A stretch of DNA of 64,000 nt from Nonomuraea sp. PA05 (GTDB lineage: Bacteria; Actinomycetota; Actinomycetes; Streptosporangiales; Streptosporangiaceae), in assembly GCF_008086045.1 (NCBI RefSeq), contig NZ_VSEY01000037.1:62001-126000 (forward strand). Reading direction: 5' to 3'. The notes beneath the pieces were generated by a model that ran no database searches, had not been told where the DNA came from, and saw only the letters and a list, made by a program, of their open reading frames with translations. Positions 59,936 to 64,000 of this stretch are shown here, piece by piece; within the stretch, counting starts at the first letter, position 1; every line of letters starts with the position of its first letter. The translations under genes were made by a program, and so were the position numbers.

Positions 59936-60448
59936 CTAATGGATGCGTTCCACGGCCCAGTCGGCCCACTCCTTCTGGGCCGCGGCCAGGCGCAGGCCGT
60001 ACTCCATGGCGAGGCGGCCGTAGACGGACAGGTTGTCGGTGCCGCTCTCCACGAACTCGCGGATGCTCTGCAGGTGCTCCAGGCTCTCGACGGCCTCGTC
60101 GGCCTTTCTGCGCAGGTAGTCGCGGGCCTGTTCCGGGGAGACCTGGGCGAGGAAGAAGACGCGCAGCAGCATGTCGCTGCGCATCACCTTGGTGGGCTCG
60201 ACGTCGGTGACCCAGCGCCGCAGCTCGGTCAGGCCCTCCTGGGTGATGGCGTACTCCTTGCGGCCGCGCGGGCCTTCGGCGACCACGCTGACGAGCCCCG
60301 CGTCGGCGAGCTTGCCCAGCTCGGAGTAGAGCTGGCTCTGGGTGGCCGGCCAGACGTTGGCGAGGGAGACGTCGAACGTCTTCATCAGGTCATATCCACT
60401 CGCGGGACCCTCGGAGAGCAGTCCCAGCACGGCGTGTCGAAGGCTCAT
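59936..60448 (-). CDS. PadR-family transcriptional regulator
   Basis: 170 residues from the ATG at 60448; the 15 upstream residues in frame are not family-like. Winged helix: HAVLGLLSEGPASGYDLMKTF, VWPATQSQLYSELGKLADAGLV and GPRGRKEYAITQEGLTELRRW. The C-terminal dimerisation helix region is typical of the PadR family. It precedes menB by 9 bp and is divergent from a membrane protein gene. A PadR-like box covers the gap. Confidence 0.93.
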   Translation of the reverse strand: MSLRHAVLGLLSEGPASGYDLMKTFDVSLANVWPATQSQLYSELGKLADAGLVSVVAEGPRGRKEYAITQEGLTELRRWVTDVEPTKVMRSDMLLRVFFLAQVSPEQARDYLRRKADEAVESLEHLQSIREFVESGTDNLSVYGRLAMEYGLRLAAAQKEWADWAVERIH

Positions 60449-60464
60449 GTTCCTATATTGACAT
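60447..60464. promoter_or_regulatory. PadR-type ATGT-N10-ACAT operator
   Basis: ATGTTCCTATATTGACAT is palindromic at ATGT-N3-TATA-N3-ACAT and overlaps the PadR start codon. The classical PadR box is ATGT-N8-ACAT, so the spacing is 2 bp longer. It faces the divergent membrane-protein gene as well. Confidence 0.5.
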
Positions 60465-60523
60465 ATCTCCATAGGAGGTTCTAGCTTCGACATGTCATCT
60501 TAGGAATGTCGGAGGAGCCTCCC

Positions 60524-61078
60524 ATGCGCGGCCTGCTCGGTTTTCTGCCCTGGATCGTCTACGCGTTCGTCGCCACCGGCGACGAGTGGCGCTGGGGCGC
60601 GATCACCGGGCTCGTCATCGCCGCCGTGCTGGTGATCGTGGACCGCGGGTCGGGCAAGGCCTGGGACGAGATCGTGATCGAGGCCAGCGCCGCGGTCTTC
60701 TTCGCCTGTCTCACGGTGTTCTCGCTGGTGGCGCCGGATTCGCCGCTCACTCCGTACGGGCCCGCGCTGGTCAACGTGTGGCTGGCGGGGACGGCCTGGG
60801 GCTCGCTGGCCATCCGCAAGCCGTTCACGCTCGGCATCGCGCGCACCATGGCGCCGCGCGAGGTCTGGGAGAGCCCGCGGTTCCATCGCGTCAACGCGGT
60901 CATCACCACGGTCTGGGCGTCGGCCTTCACCGTCGCCGCGCTCTCCCTGACGCTCGTGCTGGCCGCGGCGCCGCATGCGACCGCGCTGGTCATCGCCATC
61001 AAGGCGCTCTCGTTCGCTCTTCCCGCCGTGTTCACCGCCTGGTATCCGAAGCGTGTGCGGCGGGCCCTGATCAAGTAG
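60524..61078 (+). CDS. Multi-TM membrane protein, PadR-associated
   Basis: 184 residues; the ATG at 60524 has GGAGGAG 6 nt upstream. About five hydrophobic segments: LLGFLPWIVYAFVATG, AITGLVIAAVLVIV, ASAAVFFACLTVFSLV, ITTVWASAFTVAALSLTLVL and TALVIAIKALSFALPAVF. A central GIARTMAPREVWESPRFHRVN loop is charged. No family recognised. Divergent from PadR, which often controls transporters or membrane proteins next door. Confidence 0.85.
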   Translation: MRGLLGFLPWIVYAFVATGDEWRWGAITGLVIAAVLVIVDRGSGKAWDEIVIEASAAVFFACLTVFSLVAPDSPLTPYGPALVNVWLAGTAWGSLAIRKPFTLGIARTMAPREVWESPRFHRVNAVITTVWASAFTVAALSLTLVLAAAPHATALVIAIKALSFALPAVFTAWYPKRVRRALIK

Positions 61079-61097
61079 TGCTGATCAAGTAAGTGAG

Positions 61098-61430
61098 TTA
61101 TGTCACCTCGGCTCGCAACTCCGCGAGCAACTCCCCCTGGTCGGCCAGCATGTCGGTGAGTATGCGCCGGGCGGCGCCCAGCAGATCGGCCAGCTCGGGC
61201 GTGGCGAGCGTGTAGACCACGGTGCTGCCCTCGCGGATCGCACTCACGATCCCCGCCCTGCGCAGGACGGCGAGCTGCTGGGAGAGGCTCGAGGCCTCGA
61301 TGTCGATCTGGGCCAGAAGATCCCTGACGGGCAGTGGCCCTTCCTGGAGTAGCTCCAACACTCGGATGCGAGCGGGGTGGCCGAGGGTTCGGAAGAAGTC
61401 GGCCTTGGCCTGGTAGACCTCCACGTGCAT
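61098..61430 (-). CDS. ArsR-family regulator
   Basis: 110 residues from ATG 61430; a TTG 13 codons upstream is open. The winged helix is clear: KADFFRTLGHPARIRVLELL (about 8-27), LPVRDLLAQIDIEASSLSQQLAVLRRAG and VVYTLATPELADLL. No metal-binding Cys pair (CxC) was seen, so a non-metal sensor is likely. Adjacent genes do not suggest a target. It is divergent from the DUF3073 gene. Confidence 0.93.
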   Translation of the reverse strand: MHVEVYQAKADFFRTLGHPARIRVLELLQEGPLPVRDLLAQIDIEASSLSQQLAVLRRAGIVSAIREGSTVVYTLATPELADLLGAARRILTDMLADQGELLAELRAEVT

Positions 61431-61516
61431 ATTGTCAGAGTAATCCAGTGCAGTTGCATAATTCTTCAAGTCGCTAGGTTGTCGGATAGCATGACAGCGG
61501 GGACTAGGGAGTTGCC

Positions 61517-61687
61517 ATGGGCCGAGGAAGAGCCAAGGCGAAGCAGACGAAGGTCGCTCGCCAGCTGAAGTACACCAACCACAACATCGACTACGACCGG
61601 CTTCGCGAAGAGCTGGGCGCAGACGAGCGACACGAGGAGATGTACCCTCCTACGCCGTCCGAGCAGGAGTCCGAGCGCGGGCGATGA
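61517..61687 (+). CDS. DUF3073 small basic protein
   Basis: 56 residues starting MGRGRAKAKQTKVARQLKY, the invariant opening of the actinobacterial DUF3073 family; a central YDRLREEL helix and an acidic tail follow. Too short to be in common gene tracks. TAGCAT at 61487-61492 may be its -10. Its last 38 bp overlap the convergent P450 gene. Function unknown; conserved across actinomycetes. Confidence 0.9.
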   Translation: MGRGRAKAKQTKVARQLKYTNHNIDYDRLREELGADERHEEMYPPTPSEQESERGR

Positions 61688-62933
61688 CGCGGGTCAGCTT
61701 CGCGGGGGCGAGGGTGACGTTCTTCAGCCGCCTGGCCTCCGGCGCCTGATCGGGCGCCGTGAGCTCCAGGCGGTGCAGCACCTCGCGGATGATGACGCGC
61801 ATCTCGAGGAGCGCCAGTTGCGCTCCTACGCAGAAGCGCCGCCCGCCGCCGAACGGCATCCAGGCCTTGCCCTGGTGCCCTTCCAGGAAGCGCTCGGGAC
61901 GGAACTCCCCGGGCGCGGGGAAGGCGGCGGGATCACGGTGCACGAGCGGGATGTACGGCCCGGCGTACCACCCGGCCGGGATCTCGTGGCCGCCCAGCCG
62001 TAGCGGGGCGTCGAGCAGCCTCGGCGCCTCGATGACGACGGGCCGCACCCGCAGCACCTCCTTGACCACCGCGTCGAGGTAGGGCTCGTCGTCCGGGAGC
62101 CGCTCCAGCACCTCGGGCATGCGCAGGATCCGCTCGAAGGCCCAGGCCAGCCCGGTGGCGGTCGTCTCGTGGCCGGCGAACAGCATGGCGAGCAGCTCGT
62201 CGCGCAACTCCTGGTCGCCCAGCTCCGTCTCCAGCAGCCTGCCGAGCACGTCGCCGCCGCCCGGCGCCGTGCGACGACGGCGGATCTCGTCGAGCAGGAT
62301 GGCGTCCACCTCGGCCCGCAGCCGCACGAACCGCCTGTACCGGCCGAACGGCGCCCGCCCGGCGAGGCCGCGCAGCCGCTCCGGCAGCATCACCACCGAC
62401 ATGGCGCCGCCCACCTCGATCAGCTCCGGCAGCAGCACGTGCAGCCGCTGGACACGCCCGGCGTCCGTGATGCCGAAGATCAGCCGGATGATGATCTCCA
62501 GGGTGATCTCCTGGAGGTGGTCGCGCAGCCCGAACGGGCGGTTCAGCGGCCATTTCGCGATCTTCTCGGCCGCGATCGCGGCGATGTCGTCCTGGTAGCC
62601 GGCGACCTGTCTGGCGCGCAGCGGCGGGTTGAGCGTCTTGCGATGCCGCCACCACGGGTCGCCGTCCTGCGTGAGCACCGACTGCGAGCCGACCAGATGC
62701 TGCAGGAAGACGCGCCGGGCCTCGCCGGCGCGCCCGTGACCGCTGTGGTCGGTGCGGTAGACCTGCTCGGCCAGCTCGGCGGTGGTCACGAAGACCTCGG
62801 GCGGGAAGCCGGCGTTGCGGACCGTGAAGATCGGTCCGTACCTGCGGTGATAGCTCTCGAACGCGTCCGGGGCGTCCGCCATGAACCAGGCGGTCTGCGC
62901 GATGGCGGGCATTTTCGGGCCGGGAGGGATCAT
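61650..62933 (-). CDS. Cytochrome P450
   Basis: 427 residues; the ATG at 62933 has GGAG at 9 nt. I-helix AGHETT, K-helix ExxR in KEVLRVRP, and the haem loop FGGGRRFCVGAQLAL with axial ligand C368. The N-terminus MIPPGPKMPAIAQ is proline-rich, as in soluble class I bacterial P450s related to CYP families that accept fatty or terpenoid-like substrates. No ferredoxin gene is adjacent. A divergent TetR gene probably controls it. Confidence 0.96.
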   Translation of the reverse strand: MIPPGPKMPAIAQTAWFMADAPDAFESYHRRYGPIFTVRNAGFPPEVFVTTAELAEQVYRTDHSGHGRAGEARRVFLQHLVGSQSVLTQDGDPWWRHRKTLNPPLRARQVAGYQDDIAAIAAEKIAKWPLNRPFGLRDHLQEITLEIIIRLIFGITDAGRVQRLHVLLPELIEVGGAMSVVMLPERLRGLAGRAPFGRYRRFVRLRAEVDAILLDEIRRRRTAPGGGDVLGRLLETELGDQELRDELLAMLFAGHETTATGLAWAFERILRMPEVLERLPDDEPYLDAVVKEVLRVRPVVIEAPRLLDAPLRLGGHEIPAGWYAGPYIPLVHRDPAAFPAPGEFRPERFLEGHQGKAWMPFGGGRRFCVGAQLALLEMRVIIREVLHRLELTAPDQAPEARRLKNVTLAPAKLTRVIARARTPARTA

Positions 62934-62951
62934 TGTCGCGTCTCCTAGTAA

Positions 62952-62991
62952 ATGTACGTACGTCATAGACGCTCGTATACATCAGTAGCAT
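62952..62991 (+). promoter_or_regulatory. P450/TetR promoter: palindrome and leaderless -10
   Basis: ATGTACGTACGTCAT (62952-62966) is a near palindrome around ACGTACGT, a possible TetR operator. TAGCAT (62986-62991) lies 6 nt before the TetR GTG, a spacing that predicts a leaderless transcript. No clear -35 was found. Confidence 0.5.
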
Positions 62992-62997
62992 AGACCC

Positions 62998-63594
62998 GTG
63001 GCACGAACGAACGCCGGTGGATACCGCGAACGCCTGCTGGCAGGAGCGGTGAGCTGCCTTCAGGAGAAGGGGTACGCGCACACGACCGCGCGCGACCTGG
63101 TCGCCGCCTCCGGCACCAACCTGGCCTCCATCGGTTACCACTTCGGCGGCAAGGACGCCCTGCTCAACGAGGCCATCGCGGCGGTGTTCGACCAGTGGAC
63201 AGAACGGGTCGAGCGCGCGCTGTTCGGCGCCGACCCCGGCTCCCCCCGCGAGATGCTGCAACGGGCCATGGCGGAGCTGGTGGACGTCTTCGACGAGCTG
63301 CGGCCGGTGATCGTCCTGTGCGTCGAGGGGTATCCGGCGGCGCTGCGCGCGCCCGTCCTGCGGGAGAAGCTGGCCGACGCGTACGCCAGGACACGGGTGG
63401 CGGGCGCCGACATGCTGCGGCGGGCGAGCCGGGAGCTGGGGGTGGAGCTGCCGCTGGAGCCCGAGGTGCTGGTCTCGGTGGTGGTGGCCATCACCGACGG
63501 GCTCATGCTGCAGTGGCTGCTCGACCCCGACGCCACGCCCGACGCGCGCCAGGTCGTCGACGCCATCGCGGCCCTCGGCGCCCTCATCGCCTGA
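62998..63594 (+). CDS. TetR-family regulator divergent to P450
   Basis: 198 residues from a GTG. HTH: RERLLAGAVSCLQEKGYAHT, TARDLVAASGTNLASIGYHF and GGKDALLNEAI. Ligand domain includes ELRPVIVLCVEGYPAAL and VVAITDGLMLQWLLDPDA, the last a common TetR_C pattern. It is probably the repressor of the P450 gene, given the shared 64-bp gap and the near-palindrome in it. Confidence 0.93.
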   Translation: MARTNAGGYRERLLAGAVSCLQEKGYAHTTARDLVAASGTNLASIGYHFGGKDALLNEAIAAVFDQWTERVERALFGADPGSPREMLQRAMAELVDVFDELRPVIVLCVEGYPAALRAPVLREKLADAYARTRVAGADMLRRASRELGVELPLEPEVLVSVVVAITDGLMLQWLLDPDATPDARQVVDAIAALGALIA

Positions 63595-63673
63595 TCAACT
63601 GGCAAAGGTAGGCGAACACAGGCATGTCGTCGGCGGGTGTGGGCACATCCCCGGATGACGAGGAGATCAAGAC

Positions 63674-64000
63674 ATGCGCGTAGGAATCGTGGGTTCCGGA
63701 AGGCTGGGCACGCCGCTCGGCCGACTGCTCGCGGTGGCGGGCCATGACGTGTTCTTCAGCGACGCCGACCCCGACCGCGCGGCAGCCGCCGCCCGGGCCG
63801 CCGACGGGCAGGCCCAGGGCGGGAAGCCAGGGGAGGCGGCGCGGTTCGGCGAGGTCGTGATCATGGCGGTCGGCTGGGAGGCGTTCCCGGCGGTGGTGGC
63901 GGAGCTGGACGGCACGCTCACCGGCAAGATCGTCGTGGATCCGAGCAACCCGATCGGCGAGCGCGACGGCGCGGCCGTCGTGGTGGCCGTGCCCGGCGGG
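63674..64000 (+). CDS. NAD(P)/F420-type oxidoreductase, 3'-truncated by window edge
   Basis: The first 109 residues are visible and the frame is still open at the end. N-terminal Rossmann motif MRVGIVGSGRLGTPLGRLLA, then HDVFFSDADPDRAAAAA and VVIMAVGWEAFPAVVAEL, KIVVDPSNPIGERDG. The pattern matches the NADPH-dependent F420 reductase-like family (FNO/PF03807). GGAG precedes the ATG. Full function needs the rest of the gene. Confidence 0.8.
   Translation, partial: MRVGIVGSGRLGTPLGRLLAVAGHDVFFSDADPDRAAAAARAADGQAQGGKPGEAARFGEVVIMAVGWEAFPAVVAELDGTLTGKIVVDPSNPIGERDGAAVVVAVPGG

Noticed and set aside
41975..63594. Antibiotic biosynthetic cluster (P450, ABC-F, APH, SARP, aminotransferase present)
   Set aside because: The pieces are scattered, each beside its own regulator, and no PKS, NRPS, terpene or RiPP core gene is in the window.

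Overview
The window is about 70% G+C, densely packed, and uses GTG and TTG starts freely. It reads as a chromosomal stretch of a filamentous actinomycete. The small SRP RNA directly upstream of dnaX, the ybaB-recR-DUF5063-lysC-asd order, SCO5389-type and DUF3073 proteins, SURF1, F420/LLM oxidoreductases, LCP and SARP proteins, and many TetR regulators all fit Streptosporangiales, perhaps Nonomuraea. That genus call is inference from gene content. No insertion sequence, prophage, CRISPR array or rRNA operon is visible.

Layout. 1-2.2 kb: the 3' part of an AfsR-like NB-ARC/TPR protein and a small conserved hypothetical. 2.4-5.5 kb: tRNA-Ser(GGA), SRP RNA, dnaX, then six 25-bp tandem repeats. 5.5-7.4 kb: an orphan GAF regulator and a gene-free block rich in hairpins. 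7.4-11.4 kb: housekeeping run ybaB-recR-DUF5063 and lysC-asd, closed by a clear terminator. 11.4-23.5 kb: a secreted M15-like protein, a TetR/LLM/amidase set, YkvA, amidohydrolase, phosphatase-SURF1, HxlR, GNAT/TetR, a 2-hydroxyacid dehydrogenase lacking its catalytic His, a zinc-ribbon protein and a methyltransferase. 23.8-36 kb: a full SARP/NB-ARC/TPR regulator, GNAT, aminotransferase and divergent LysR, rnhB, LLM oxidoreductase, SCO5389 with a CooC-type ATPase, LCP protein and a membrane-anchored methyltransferase.

36-48.6 kb: MFS transporter; a coupled pair of a four-TM protein and a thymidylate-synthase-like protein; an ECF sigma operon that includes an unannotated 32-residue membrane peptide; a flavoprotein; an ATPase_2/DUF234 protein with a perfect operator; a serine hydrolase; TetR with a quinone oxidoreductase and twin operators; LysR with a DapA-like lyase; and an ABC-F protein with internal repeats and a structured leader. 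48.7-56.1 kb: a coupled three-gene operon of a YqiJ-like membrane protein, a flotillin and a 1605-aa DUF3686 AAA ATPase. 56.2-64 kb: oxidoreductase behind a SoxR-type box, APH(6)-like kinase, alpha/beta hydrolase, PadR-menB, ArsR, DUF3073, P450 with TetR, and a truncated F420/NADP-type dehydrogenase.

How the parts work together. Most accessory genes sit beside their own regulator (TetR, LysR, HxlR, PadR), and several visible inverted repeats lie in the shared promoters. The best candidates for a little-described system are the flotillin/YqiJ-like/DUF3686 ATPase operon, the 4TM plus thymidylate-synthase-like pair, and the self-contained DUF234 ATPase with its perfect operator.
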